A DNA stretch of 64,000 nucleotides from Paenibacillus sp. An7. Lineage in GTDB: Bacteria; Bacillota; Bacilli; Paenibacillales; Paenibacillaceae. The stretch is from the NCBI RefSeq assembly GCF_009870785.1, contig NZ_WTWX01000011.1, positions 59,973-123,972 on the forward strand, written 5' to 3'. The position numbers were made by a program, and so were the translations under genes. Below the pieces are notes generated by a model that worked only from the letters and a program-made list of their open reading frames with translations, was not told the DNA's origin and ran no database searches. Below, piece by piece: positions 17,465 to 27,179 of this stretch (within the stretch, counting starts at the first letter, position 1; every line of letters starts with the position of its first letter).

Positions 17465-19258
17465 CTATTGTCCGGTCACTGATACTGCATTCCTCCAACC
17501 CACTAATGCAGTAATATCACATAAACTGTCAGCGACATAAGCTTCGCACAAGAATCCAGGAATCTCTCGCCCATCCTCCAGCTCAACTTTCCCGATTCCC
17601 AGTGGAGCAGGAATAGAGGCTACGAATTCGCCGAAGGCCGACAAAGGCATTTCCCATATCTCCAGCTGAAGCTGCGCTCCTCCTTCCGTAACTTTGACCA
17701 TCCCCGGCTTAGCAGGCACGCTGTCCAGCTTAAAAAGGCGATAATTAGGAGCGGTTAATGTCTCCATCACAAAGCGTGCACCTGAAGCTTGCATTTGCTT
17801 CTCAAGCGGAAATCCCCGCATATGCAATCCGCATACGGCAACCAGCGTAGTTTCGGTTTTCACGGAAACCTGCTCTAGAGCCGGGCTGTTCCTACTTTCG
17901 AATTTCTCCGCTACATACTTAGTCAGATGCTCATGTCCGGAAAGGGCGAAGAATGTAACTCCAAAAGGTAGATCCTCCGCTGCATCATCCCCAGGCATCG
18001 CAATAGCGCACAAATCCAGCAGATTGCAATGATTGGTGTAACGCCCCAGTTCACGGTTTGTGTTCAGAGGATCCCGGGCCACATCTTCCCGGCGCCAAGT
18101 TCCACCGCAGGTTGGCAGAACCAACACAGCGCTATCCATCATAAGGGCAGTCTTCCGCTTATATTGCTGCAGCAGGTGCATTGCCTGAAATACTGAACTT
18201 GCGTCATAGTCCTTGCCAGCACCAGACCTCAATATTAGCTCTGTTACGGCTAGAATACTGCCGGGATGATTCTGGACAAAATCACCCAAGCTAGCCCATC
18301 GTTCCGACACCCAGGCACTATCGTATAATAGTTTTGCTGCTTCCCCGAACAAGGAATTATCAATACGTTTGATTGGAATACCCAATGACTCGATCCGCCG
18401 TAACGCCCGCTCCCAAGCTTGTTCGTACTCCGCCTCAAACGGTCCAAAGAACAGATCGGTTTGTTCGGGAATCAGCAGTTTTAGCGGAGCCTGCCTAGGC
18501 TTTAGCGGGACTGCCTTCGACCAGCTGTCCTGTTCATTTACAAAGCGGACGATTCGGTCCACCGTTAGGGCATCCTGAAGCTGGTTCGTAAATACCGTGA
18601 CACAATCTATACTTGCCGAAGCAGGGACAACCCCGCCGACCGACCATGCACCAAGACTCGGCTTAAAGCCAACTAGCCGGTTCAAGGCGGCAGGTACCCT
18701 TCCTGAACCAGCCGTGTCCGTTCCTAGGGAAAAGGCTGCTTGACCCTGGGCTACGGCGACAGAGGATCCGGAGCTTGAACCGCCGCTGATCAGCTCTGGT
18801 TTCAAGGCATTATGCGTTTCACCATAGGGGCTTCGGGTGCCGACGAGACCTGTTGCGAATTGATCCAGATTGGTTTTTCCAACAGGAATAGCCCCCGCAT
18901 CAATCAATTTTTGGACGACAAAAGCGTGCTCTTTCGGTACGTATTGAAAATCCGGGCAGGCAGCAGTTGTTGGATAGCCCGCTACATCTATGTTATCTTT
19001 GACCGCAAAAGGAATGCCCCATAATGGACAATTTGCTCGGTCTATGGCTTCTAGTCGCTTAAGATAAGGTGCAATTCTTTCCATGTTGGGAGCTTCAATC
19101 CATATGTTCATCTCTCTATCCTCATTCGCACGCTCTATAATTTCCTCAATAACCTGGATTGGGGTAATTCTCTGTTCTTGATAAAGGTCTATTAAACAGG
19201 TAATGGTTAATGACTTGGACAAGCTTGCTTTGCCTGTGAAGGTGCATACGTTTTCCAT
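17465..19258 (-). CDS. atzF: Allophanate hydrolase
   Basis: Hydrolyses allophanate (urea-1-carboxylate), releasing ammonia and CO2; cytoplasmic, last step of biuret, cyanuric acid or carboxylated-urea breakdown. 597 residues, normal for AtzF/DUR1,2-type enzymes. The amidase-signature domain spans about 15-440 with K87 (AVKDN), the Gly/Ser signature GGSSSGSS at 159-166 and the nucleophile S185 in GTDTAGSG. The C-terminal 130 residues (HMRGFPLEKQM onward) match the second domain found only in allophanate hydrolases. It is the last gene of a leftward operon with PucR regulator, permease and a truncated cysteine hydrolase; no urea carboxylase is nearby. Confidence 0.9.
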   Translation of the reverse strand: MENVCTFTGKASLSKSLTITCLIDLYQEQRITPIQVIEEIIERANEDREMNIWIEAPNMERIAPYLKRLEAIDRANCPLWGIPFAVKDNIDVAGYPTTAACPDFQYVPKEHAFVVQKLIDAGAIPVGKTNLDQFATGLVGTRSPYGETHNALKPELISGGSSSGSSVAVAQGQAAFSLGTDTAGSGRVPAALNRLVGFKPSLGAWSVGGVVPASASIDCVTVFTNQLQDALTVDRIVRFVNEQDSWSKAVPLKPRQAPLKLLIPEQTDLFFGPFEAEYEQAWERALRRIESLGIPIKRIDNSLFGEAAKLLYDSAWVSERWASLGDFVQNHPGSILAVTELILRSGAGKDYDASSVFQAMHLLQQYKRKTALMMDSAVLVLPTCGGTWRREDVARDPLNTNRELGRYTNHCNLLDLCAIAMPGDDAAEDLPFGVTFFALSGHEHLTKYVAEKFESRNSPALEQVSVKTETTLVAVCGLHMRGFPLEKQMQASGARFVMETLTAPNYRLFKLDSVPAKPGMVKVTEGGAQLQLEIWEMPLSAFGEFVASIPAPLGIGKVELEDGREIPGFLCEAYVADSLCDITALVGWRNAVSVTGQ

Positions 19259-19304
19259 GACGCTTCCGCTCCATTCTTGTTTAACATGTTTAACTTAAAC
19301 TAGC

Positions 19305-20960
19305 TTATGTTTTGCTGAATTTAGCCTGCATGGCATAAAGCTTTATTGCCATTTCCAGCTGCAGGCGGTCGTCTGCGAGGTCAAAACTGATCTGAAGCAG
19401 CTCTTCAATCCGTTCTAGCCGGTGCATGACTGTATTGTAGTGAGTAAATAACGCAGCCGCGGTTTTTTTCGCGTTTAAATTGTGCTCCAAATAAGTTGTG
19501 GCAGTAAGGAGCAAGGAAGATCCATGACTGCTATCGTAAACGGTGAGAGGTTCAATATATTGATCCCGAAACGAGTTGGCCTCCTCCTCGTCGGAGAGCA
19601 TATACAGCAGGCGGTAGATGCCAAGCTGCTCCATGGTAACGTGTGGCTGTCTGATTCCCGTGATTTCAGATATCAATGCCACTTTCACCGCTTCCTGGTA
19701 ACTGTCTTGAACCTGATCAAGCGATAGAGCACCTTTCCCGGTGCATAGAGAAAAAGAAGGCTCATCGGAATGAGTAAACATCAAAGCAAGCTCTTCCCTC
19801 ACGGAACGCACAACAAAATCAGCATCTGCACCGGATACGATGAATACAAGCTGGTCCCGAATAACAACTCTATGGATATCGTTATGATGTCTTTGGGTGT
19901 TCTCCGCGGCATTTATGGAACGCAGATGTATCACCGCCTGTTTAAGTCTGCCCGGGTGTAGCCGCTGATCTAGCGGCCTAGCGAGTATAACGAAAATAGG
20001 TACTACATCCGGTAAACAAAAGCCGCTAGCTTCTGCTCTCATGTGAATGTCCTTTAATGTAGGAATACGGCCAAGAAGCCAATCTTGTAAAAACTGATCC
20101 ATATATTTAGATTCAATCTCCTTGCGCATACGTATGGCCGAAAGCTCCATCCCAATTAGAACACTGACCCTTTCTAGAAGAAGAATATCCATCTTTGAAT
20201 GCGGATTAGGAAAATCCGCCGTAAACAACACGGCAGATCGCTCCCTTCCATTGGCATGGATAGGCGTAGTTCGAACAGTTAAATCCTCATGAACTACAGT
20301 AGTTTTTGCATCCTTCCCAGCCCCAAAATCTATCCACTGGTCAAACGTCTTTCCTTCTAGAATTTCTTCTAATTCAGTCCCTGTTTCAGATGCATACAGA
20401 AGACCATTGTCATTGAAAAGAGCGACCGAACGTTTCATGATGGCTTCAAGACAAGCAATAAATTCATCTAGCGGCCTTCCTTCCAACATCAACTGCGACA
20501 ACTGCTGCACGTGCTGATGCAGCATGCTTAGCATTGCAGTCTCCTGTGCGAGTACTCTTTCCATGGTTTCCCGCTGTACTTCCGAGAACACGGTATGGGG
20601 AGGTAACTCGAAAATAGGAAAGCCATACTTTTCTGCCAGTTCGATTGCATCTTCGGGGATTTCAGCGATAAAGCGTTTGGTCTTCACCCCAAGCGCAGCT
20701 ACGCCTTTTTCAACTAATTTAGGGATCATGCCGGACAACATTTCAGGATTATCCCGAAAAGGATATCCTGTTGTCATCAAAAACTCTCCTGCTTGGGCCC
20801 AGTCAGTTATATCGGGAACCTCCATAACATTGGCATGGGTTACCGGATGGCGAAGTCCAGCCTCCCCTGCCCGCAGGCGTATGCCTACCAGATGCGGGAG
20901 CCTCAGAATATCTGCACAAGTAAATTCGGTATCTGCAGATTGCAGCAGTCCATTGTTCAT
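19305..20960 (-). CDS. PucR-family transcriptional regulator
   Basis: 551 residues. The N-terminal PucR ligand domain (LRLPHLVGIRLRAGEAGLRH, VMEVPDITDWAQAGEFLMTT) is followed by a middle domain and a C-terminal helix-turn-helix of the CdaR/PucR type (TATTYLEHNLNAKKTAAALF, HYNTVMHRLERIEELLQ). Family members control purine, allantoin and ureide nitrogen use. It lies inside the permease-allophanate hydrolase operon (18 bases after the permease, 46 before atzF) and presumably regulates it. The effector is unknown. Confidence 0.9.
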   Translation of the reverse strand: MNNGLLQSADTEFTCADILRLPHLVGIRLRAGEAGLRHPVTHANVMEVPDITDWAQAGEFLMTTGYPFRDNPEMLSGMIPKLVEKGVAALGVKTKRFIAEIPEDAIELAEKYGFPIFELPPHTVFSEVQRETMERVLAQETAMLSMLHQHVQQLSQLMLEGRPLDEFIACLEAIMKRSVALFNDNGLLYASETGTELEEILEGKTFDQWIDFGAGKDAKTTVVHEDLTVRTTPIHANGRERSAVLFTADFPNPHSKMDILLLERVSVLIGMELSAIRMRKEIESKYMDQFLQDWLLGRIPTLKDIHMRAEASGFCLPDVVPIFVILARPLDQRLHPGRLKQAVIHLRSINAAENTQRHHNDIHRVVIRDQLVFIVSGADADFVVRSVREELALMFTHSDEPSFSLCTGKGALSLDQVQDSYQEAVKVALISEITGIRQPHVTMEQLGIYRLLYMLSDEEEANSFRDQYIEPLTVYDSSHGSSLLLTATTYLEHNLNAKKTAAALFTHYNTVMHRLERIEELLQISFDLADDRLQLEMAIKLYAMQAKFSKT

Positions 20961-20978
20961 ATCGCATTTTCCTTTACC

Positions 20979-22289
20979 TTAACTTTGTTTTTGTGCTGGC
21001 TCTATGGCGAAATTTTTCACCGGTTCTGCAGTTGTGAAGAAGCTTGTTTTTGTCAGTATAATGGCTGTATAAACTACACCGCCGGCAATCATGGACATTA
21101 CGGCAGTGGACAGAAACGGAGCAAACTGGTCTACGATTAGACCAATAAAAGCACCGATCACCCAAGCGGCAAAAGCGGAAATTCGCACCGTTTGGCTGAT
21201 ATCGGCTTTCCTGCGAAGAAAGAGTTGATCGCAAAGGATGATCGCACCGATCGGAGGCACGATAATACCTAGCAAATTAAGCCAGTCAAAGAAATGGTTC
21301 CAAGCTCCGGATACGGCAAAGATTGTCCCGATTACACCAAGTACAACAGCTGTTTCCCGCATTTTACGACCCGTCAGGCTGGACCAGCCGACAGACGCGT
21401 TGTAGAGGCAGTGGGCACAGACGCTGCCTAAATTCAGGAACAGGAGGAGTATCGAAATGTAGGCAATCATACCGCCTTTGCCGGCTATATATAGAAATAG
21501 ATCAGAGTTTTGGCTAGCCGTAGCTGCAATCAGGCCGCCGAAAACCATGGCGATCATACAGGCAAGCGGAAATGCTGTAAATGTAGATGCCAGCGCTTGC
21601 TTTTTATTTTTAGACCAGCGATTAAAGTCAGCGGTCATCGTTCCAGAATCAGCAAATAGTGAGATAACCATCGTTACGGCGAGTCCCATACTGATCATAC
21701 CCGTCCCTTGAAAACCGGTGATGGAGGAGAATCCAATGTTCTTGGTTGCATCGTGGACAGCCCACAGTCCAATGAGGAAGAAAAATGGAGCTGATACTGC
21801 TCCAATATAGGTGAGTGCTTTTACGCCGAAGAGAGTTAGTACTATATATAGTACACTGGCAATTAATGTGATGAGGAATGCGTTACTGCCAAAAGCATCA
21901 TGCATACTGCTGCCAGTCATGCCGGTTTGGACTGCAAACCAGCCGATAACGAGCGTAGACAACAGGCCTGACACAACGCGGGCCCCTTTGCTACCAAAGG
22001 TAATGGCCGATTGAAGTGAAAAGTTATATCCTTTGTTCGCCGATAGCATTGCTAGAGTACCCACATAACCAAACAGAATGAGATTTCCGATCAGAATGGA
22101 TAGCATCCCCGTCCAGAACCCAAGACCGCCAACGATGGTCGCCCCCGTAACTGCACTGGTCATAATCATAGGAAATCCGATCCAAATCATAGACACGGAG
22201 AATAGACTTTTACGTGCTTTAGCAGGAACAGCGGAGTTTTCATACTCTTCTTCTAGTATCTGCTTTGCCTGTTCTCTCATCGAAATCAT
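20979..22289 (-). CDS. NCS1-family permease (cytosine/purine/ureide type)
   Basis: 436 residues with about twelve hydrophobic segments. The NCS1 entry (SMIWIGFPMIMTSAVTGATI), GLLSTLVIGWFAVQTGM and FADSGTMTADFNRWSKNKK are typical of CodB-like symporters. Given the neighbours (allophanate hydrolase, PucR, cysteine hydrolase remnant), a ureide such as biuret or allantoin is more likely than cytosine, but this is an inference. The N-terminus is cytoplasmic and charged. The start is supported by a GGGGG-rich site just upstream. Confidence 0.85.
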   Translation of the reverse strand: MISMREQAKQILEEEYENSAVPAKARKSLFSVSMIWIGFPMIMTSAVTGATIVGGLGFWTGMLSILIGNLILFGYVGTLAMLSANKGYNFSLQSAITFGSKGARVVSGLLSTLVIGWFAVQTGMTGSSMHDAFGSNAFLITLIASVLYIVLTLFGVKALTYIGAVSAPFFFLIGLWAVHDATKNIGFSSITGFQGTGMISMGLAVTMVISLFADSGTMTADFNRWSKNKKQALASTFTAFPLACMIAMVFGGLIAATASQNSDLFLYIAGKGGMIAYISILLLFLNLGSVCAHCLYNASVGWSSLTGRKMRETAVVLGVIGTIFAVSGAWNHFFDWLNLLGIIVPPIGAIILCDQLFLRRKADISQTVRISAFAAWVIGAFIGLIVDQFAPFLSTAVMSMIAGGVVYTAIILTKTSFFTTAEPVKNFAIEPAQKQS

Positions 22290-22312
22290 CCCCCAAAATG
22301 AAATACCAATTT

Positions 22313-22585
22313 TTATTTCACGGTCTTCTTTTGAAGCTGTCTGAGAGCGGAAATTCCTGACTCGGAGTCAGAGACGGCACCGAAAATCCCGCCCTGCATT
22401 GTGATCATATTTAGTGCTGCTTGACAATTAGCTGGCTCGGTCGCTCCGGTGCAGTCTTCAAGAAGAACGCACTCATATCCGCGGTCATTCGCTTCCCGCA
22501 TCGTTGTGTGTACGCAGACATCTGTCGTAATTCCCGTCACACACTTCGGCTTAAAGCAGCTTAAGGCGGTATGATATTGATTCAC
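22313..22585 (-). pseudogene. Truncated isochorismatase-fold cysteine hydrolase (biuret/ureidoacrylate-type)
   Basis: Only the C-terminal 90 residues survive. VTGITTDVCVHTTMREANDR contains the catalytic Cys, and GGIFGAVSDSES follows. The N-terminal half, which carries the catalytic Asp and Lys, is missing: in-frame sequence upstream of the GTG at 22585 is unrelated and runs straight into the terminator of the neighbouring ABC gene. A deletion at this junction is the simplest explanation. With allophanate hydrolase, a permease and PucR downstream, the ancestral enzyme was plausibly a biuret hydrolase or related ureide amidohydrolase. It should be inactive as it stands. Confidence 0.8.
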
Positions 22586-22599
22586 ATAAATATAAAAAT

Positions 22600-22649
22600 G
22601 AAGCTCTGCCTATTCGTTAGAACTAAATCTGAATAAGCAGAGCTTCTTT
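22600..22649. terminator. Terminator of the FtsX-type ABC operon
   Basis: GAAGCTCTGCCTATTC pairs with GAATAAGCAGAGCTTC (one mismatch) around a 15-base loop. It is flanked by an A-run on the left (T on the minus strand) and TTTT on the right. It lies 34 bases past the permease stop codon and only 15 bases before the truncated hydrolase start, marking the deletion junction. Confidence 0.8.
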
Positions 22650-22682
22650 TATGGATTGAATCTGATGAGCAGCGTAACTGAA

Positions 22683-25289
22683 TTAAATATTTTCTTGTTT
22701 TAATGCATCAATGATATTTTCTTTTTTCACTTTGGAGCTGGAATACAGCATAGCCGCACTTACAATCAAAAACACAGCTAAGATGACGTACAGTATACTA
22801 AGCCAAGGCAGTGAAAATCCGAACGTGAAGCTGTTCATTGTAGATCGGTAAATGAGGTACATCGCCAGTATACTTATAGGAAGACCATATAGCAGGGACT
22901 TGATCCCGTAGAATACACTCTCATAATTGATCATTTTTCTAAACCCTTTTGGCGTCATTCCCATTGATTTCAGCATCGCAAATTCACGTTTCCGAAGCGA
23001 AATGCTGGTTGAGATGGTGTTGAAAATATTAGCAACAGATATTAGCGTAATTAACGCGATAAAGCCATATGTGAATACGGACATAAGTAAAACCATCTGT
23101 TCTTCACCTTGCCGGTTCTTATACACATTATTAATATAGATATTGTTCTCTTTCATTTCTTCAATAGAATATTGCAGTGCTAATGGATCTGAACTCGATA
23201 GGTAAAGTGAGTTTCTCATATTCTTTTTCATACTCTCAGTGACCAGCGTTTTAAAAACCTGATCTGAAACAACGATATTTAGGTTACCCAGATAGGAATG
23301 AGTAATACCTAAAGGTAACTCTTCTGTTAATGCAGCAATTTTTATAGGCTCCATACTTGTTTCTTCTTCTGTATCCCAGTCGGTATAATTAAGATCGATC
23401 TGATCTCCTTTTCCCAAATAGATCGCTTTTGTTTCCACATATTTTCTTGTTTCATAATCTTCATATCTATTTTGGTTGATTACAATCGCAGCCGGTTCAT
23501 CAAGATCAAGTAATTGATCATAATCGGCTCCTGCCTTTTCAGCGTATGTCTTTAGATTGATATCATCCAGGGCAGAAATTTGAATATAATATGGATATTT
23601 TCCGTCTTTTAGAATACTTTCGTTTTCCTTTAGAGTCTCTTTTAGTTCATCAGCAATGAAAGCTTTATCAATCAAAGAATTTGCTTCTAAAGATTGAATA
23701 TAATTAGCATCTGTGACAATTGGAAGAGCAGTAATCGAGTTAACCAGCTCAGCTGTTTCTTCTTCAGTATCCAGCTCCATCTGAACTAAAATATCATAAT
23801 TTAACCCGCTGGAAGATAGTTCAATCGACTTTTGCATCATGGAAGTAAAAAAGGCAATGCTTAGGAACAAAATAATACTGATCACAAGTGAAAAAACAGT
23901 CGCTTGGTACCTGCGTTTATTTCTTTTTAAGTTCTTTAGACCAATCTCTGCTTCCATGCCAAATACCTTACGAACAAACTTTGAGGTTTTCACCGCTTTG
24001 CGAGTCAGCTTTACATCGTGGGTCTGACGGATCGCATCAATTGCAGAAATCTTAGAAGCTTTCCTAGCAGGTATATACGTTGAGATAAAGATCGTCAGCA
24101 TCGAAACAAGACAAGTGATAAGAATAGTAGACGGTGTTACTGTGACAGTTAATTTTTCAGAAACTCCTAACACACCTTGAATTAACGGATTTATACACAT
24201 AAACGTAATCGCAATACCAGCAAGTCCAAAAATGATACCAAGAGGGATACTAATGATTCCAATCACGAATCCTTCAAAGTACACCGAATTTCTTTTTTGT
24301 CTTTTTGTTGCCCCTACACTTGCTAGCATCCCTAAATGTCTAGCTCGTTCAGAAACCGAAATCGCAAACGCATTGTATATTAAGGCGATCGAACCGACCA
24401 TAATAATAGTCATGATGATAGCGGATAATGAAAAAAGCATAGTTCGCAAATCACTGTTACTTGTAACGCCAGAATAACGTAGCAGAGAATTATTATAAAC
24501 GATTTTTTCAATATGATTGTTCTTAGCTAATTCTTTAGCATGAGCGTACAGCGAGTTATCCACCTTGTTTAAAACAACGGTCGCCGTAACCTTATCTCCT
24601 GCTGACATTAGATTTTCATCAAAATAACTTATCGCCGTATATCCAGGTGATTGTGCAGGTTCCCATTCAGGACGTTTTATAATCCCTACCACCGTATACT
24701 CCTGGGTTGTCTGGTTTTGAAGCCGTTCATCTATACGATCATTCATTTTACGTAATGATTCATTCTGATTCAGGACGTAGTTTTCAATTTCTTGACCATC
24801 AGCAGCAGCACGTTCCCCCACCTGTAAAGTTAAGGAATCTCCAATCTTATAATCCACTTTTGCATTTGAAGCTATTTCTTCAGAGATCACAAGTTCATTC
24901 TTTGCTTGTGGAAAGCGTCCTTCCATCAGTTCAATAGGAAACTGTTCAAAACCTTTCTCATTATATGACTTGATATATAGATAAGGCTTATTGTCATTCT
25001 GGCTTCCCTCTAAAGGGGCGTATCCCAAATCTTTTGAGATGACTAGTTTTTTGGTAGCCTCATCTGCTTCAATCACATTAAGCTGAGCTTTATTTACATT
25101 GTGGTATTGTACATGCCATTCCCCTTCAGTTGCGATACTCTGTCTCTTCATGAGATCAATAAAAGAAACACCGAGAGACGCTACCGCAATAATCATGGCG
25201 ACCGAAATAATGACGCCCAAAATGGTAACCAACGTTCTACGTTTGTTTAATCTTAAATGCCGTAATGTTAATTTATTGACGATATTCAC
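22683..25289 (-). CDS. FtsX/MacB-type ABC exporter permease
   Basis: 868 residues. A first membrane segment (about 17-40) precedes a large extracellular MacB-like core domain. Three segments follow (about 285-410, with LGMLASVGATKRQKRNSVYF at the loop), then a second half with another extracellular domain and three terminal segments (REFAMLKSMGMTPKGFRKMI). The two FtsX units make a complete pore-like subunit. Such permeases export peptides or lipids, or sense antimicrobial peptides. The start overlaps the stop of the ATPase gene by four bases, so translation is coupled. A two-component system lies upstream. The substrate is unknown. Confidence 0.85.
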   Translation of the reverse strand: MNIVNKLTLRHLRLNKRRTLVTILGVIISVAMIIAVASLGVSFIDLMKRQSIATEGEWHVQYHNVNKAQLNVIEADEATKKLVISKDLGYAPLEGSQNDNKPYLYIKSYNEKGFEQFPIELMEGRFPQAKNELVISEEIASNAKVDYKIGDSLTLQVGERAAADGQEIENYVLNQNESLRKMNDRIDERLQNQTTQEYTVVGIIKRPEWEPAQSPGYTAISYFDENLMSAGDKVTATVVLNKVDNSLYAHAKELAKNNHIEKIVYNNSLLRYSGVTSNSDLRTMLFSLSAIIMTIIMVGSIALIYNAFAISVSERARHLGMLASVGATKRQKRNSVYFEGFVIGIISIPLGIIFGLAGIAITFMCINPLIQGVLGVSEKLTVTVTPSTILITCLVSMLTIFISTYIPARKASKISAIDAIRQTHDVKLTRKAVKTSKFVRKVFGMEAEIGLKNLKRNKRRYQATVFSLVISIILFLSIAFFTSMMQKSIELSSSGLNYDILVQMELDTEEETAELVNSITALPIVTDANYIQSLEANSLIDKAFIADELKETLKENESILKDGKYPYYIQISALDDINLKTYAEKAGADYDQLLDLDEPAAIVINQNRYEDYETRKYVETKAIYLGKGDQIDLNYTDWDTEEETSMEPIKIAALTEELPLGITHSYLGNLNIVVSDQVFKTLVTESMKKNMRNSLYLSSSDPLALQYSIEEMKENNIYINNVYKNRQGEEQMVLLMSVFTYGFIALITLISVANIFNTISTSISLRKREFAMLKSMGMTPKGFRKMINYESVFYGIKSLLYGLPISILAMYLIYRSTMNSFTFGFSLPWLSILYVILAVFLIVSAAMLYSSSKVKKENIIDALKQENI

Positions 25290-25969
25290 GGACGGATCAC
25301 CTCATCTTTAGCAATCCTTCCATCTTCTATCGTAATAATTCGATCTGCTTGCAGAGCGATTCGTTCATCATGAGTAATGACAATAAGTGTTTGATTGTAG
25401 GTTTTATTAAACATTTTTAGAAGATCAACGATTTCAGCGCTGTTCTTGCTATCTAGATTACCTGTTGGTTCATCTGCTAACATAATGGAAGGATTACTGA
25501 TGAGTGCTCTGCCAATGGACACGCGCTGCTGTTGTCCTCCTGACAACTGATTAGGTAAATGCCCCAGACGCTTTTCTAAATTTAACAGCTTCACCGTATC
25601 CGCAAACTGTTTCTTATCCACCTTATGTCCATCCAGCAGGAGAGGAAGCGTAATATTCTCTTCCACGGTCAATACCGGTATGAGATTATAGAACTGATAA
25701 ATCAGACCAATTTGTCTGCGCCGAAATATCGCAAGCTGTGTTTCGTTCAAAGCATAAATATCTGTATTATCCACATATACTTTACCGCTCGTTGGCTGAT
25801 CTACGCCTCCCAGCAGGTGAAGAATGGTTGATTTCCCCGAGCCTGACGGCCCAATGATGGCGACGAACTCGCCCCTTTTCACCGAAAAAGAAACATCATC
25901 CAGCGCCTTTACTGCTGTATCGCCTTTTCCGTATATTTTAGTTAGATTTTCTACTTTTAAAATCTCCAT
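25286..25969 (-). CDS. ABC transporter ATPase, LolD/BceA-like
   Basis: 227 residues, the usual size for this subfamily (MacB/LolD/BceA). Walker A GPSGSGKST, Q-loop YQFYNLIPVLTVEENI, signature LSGGQQQR, Walker B IMLADEPTGNLDS and the switch His in VITHDERI are all present. It powers the adjacent FtsX-type permease. A good GGGGG-type site precedes the ATG at 25969. The promoter region upstream contains repeats that look like response-regulator sites. Confidence 0.92.
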   Translation of the reverse strand: MEILKVENLTKIYGKGDTAVKALDDVSFSVKRGEFVAIIGPSGSGKSTILHLLGGVDQPTSGKVYVDNTDIYALNETQLAIFRRRQIGLIYQFYNLIPVLTVEENITLPLLLDGHKVDKKQFADTVKLLNLEKRLGHLPNQLSGGQQQRVSIGRALISNPSIMLADEPTGNLDSKNSAEIVDLLKMFNKTYNQTLIVITHDERIALQADRIITIEDGRIAKDEVIRP

Positions 25970-25997
25970 ATGGATGACCCCCTCTGTTCATGAGATC

Positions 25998-26056
25998 AGT
26001 ATATCTACCTTCTATGACTTTCAAGTGACTCTTAAGTGACTTTTTAGTCACTTAAG
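25998..26056 (-). promoter_or_regulatory. Promoter and candidate response-regulator operator of the ABC exporter operon
   Basis: On the minus strand a perfect inverted repeat (CTTAAGTGACT, 4-base spacer, AGTCACTTAAG; 26031-26056) continues into 11-base-period direct copies (AGTCACTTAAG, AGTCACTTGAA, AGTCATAGAAG). A -10-like TATACT follows at 25998-26003 with only a weak -35. Repeats with about one helical turn spacing overlapping a weak -35 are typical of OmpR-class activation. The response regulator encoded at 27169-27852 is the obvious candidate. There is no T-run after the hairpin, so it is not a terminator. Confidence 0.6.
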
Positions 26057-26165
26057 GATACCTGGCAGAAGAAATGCTCTTTCTGAATTATTTTCATAGT
26101 TCATAAGATGGTTAAATATAAATCCAAATATTCTTAACCCATGTAACTACCCGGTATTACAGAAT

Positions 26166-27179
26166 TCAAATGACATGTTTATAAAATTTGATGTGAAACT
26201 CGGTTCCCGCTCCAGGCTCGCTTTTTACATCAATCGTTCCATTTTGACTCGTAATAATACTTTGCGCGAGTGCAAGGCCAATTCCTACGCTGTCTTCACT
26301 TGCCTGTTTTCCTTTAAAGAACCGCTTAAATAGATGAGGGATCTCCTCTTTTGGTATTCCTTTTCCGTTATCCGAGATGATAATCTCCGTGAAAAGTGCG
26401 TTTTCAGCGTATGATATGGTGATTTCTCCGCCAGCTGGCGTATGTTCAACTCCATTTTTTAAAATATTAACAATCGCTTCCGAGCTCCAGTTCAGGTCAC
26501 CAAGAAAGAAAGTGGATTCTTCTCCATTAATGATAAGTCTTTGTTCCTTGATATCCATCGGAACGAGCACAGGCTCAATTGACTTTTGAATCAGCTCGCT
26601 TACCTTAACACGATCCTTTTTAAACTGAGCTGTACCTGCATCTATTTTTGAAAATTTCAGCAATGCAGAAATAAGCCAACCGATTCGATCAAGTTGGGTA
26701 CTGATATTCCGTACAAACTCTATTCGTTTGTTTCGATCTAGCTCTGGATCACTTAATAAATCGGCCATGACCGTCATGGAGGTAAGCGGTGTTTTGAGCT
26801 GATGGGAGATGTCGGAGATCGCATTGGTCAGTTTTATTTTATCTTCCTGTAAAAGAGACCCTTGCTCCGATAACATGAGTGTTACTTTATAGATATCGTT
26901 CTTAAGAATGCTAAGCTCACCTTCCTGATTATCACGTATATCCAGTGAATAGTTGCCGCTCGTAATTTCACGAAGATAGCTTGATAACTTAGCAATCTCA
27001 CGGTACCGGTACCGAGTATATAATATACTGCAAGTGATGAGTACTGCTGCAGTAACAATGGTGATCCACGCGGTTTCCCTTGAAATCACTAGTGAAGTGA
27101 TAACAGCAATCAGACTGAACGAAGACATAGTCAGAAGTAACATTCGAATTTCTTTATTGCGGAACATTCTAATCACCAA
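26166..27179 (-). CDS. Sensor histidine kinase
   Basis: 337 residues. Two closely spaced membrane segments (about 10-58) have almost no extracellular loop, then a HAMP-like linker, a HisKA domain with the phosphorylated His in DISHQLKTPLTSM (about residue 128), and a HATPase domain with N box (NILKNGVEHT), DNGKGIP and GVGIGLALA-type G boxes. The lack of a sensor domain suggests signal detection within the membrane or through the partner ABC transporter, as in antimicrobial-peptide sensing modules. It overlaps the response regulator gene by 11 bases. Confidence 0.9.
   Translation of the reverse strand: MVIRMFRNKEIRMLLLTMSSFSLIAVITSLVISRETAWITIVTAAVLITCSILYTRYRYREIAKLSSYLREITSGNYSLDIRDNQEGELSILKNDIYKVTLMLSEQGSLLQEDKIKLTNAISDISHQLKTPLTSMTVMADLLSDPELDRNKRIEFVRNISTQLDRIGWLISALLKFSKIDAGTAQFKKDRVKVSELIQKSIEPVLVPMDIKEQRLIINGEESTFFLGDLNWSSEAIVNILKNGVEHTPAGGEITISYAENALFTEIIISDNGKGIPKEEIPHLFKRFFKGKQASEDSVGIGLALAQSIITSQNGTIDVKSEPGAGTEFHIKFYKHVI

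Noticed and set aside
20974..21234. Leftward frame of 86 residues inside the NCS1 permease gene
   Set aside because: Lies wholly within a well-supported gene in another frame; shadow frame.
26031..26056. Palindrome between the histidine kinase and ABC genes read as a terminator
   Set aside because: No T-run follows on either strand, and additional in-phase direct copies with a -10 box follow, fitting an operator better.
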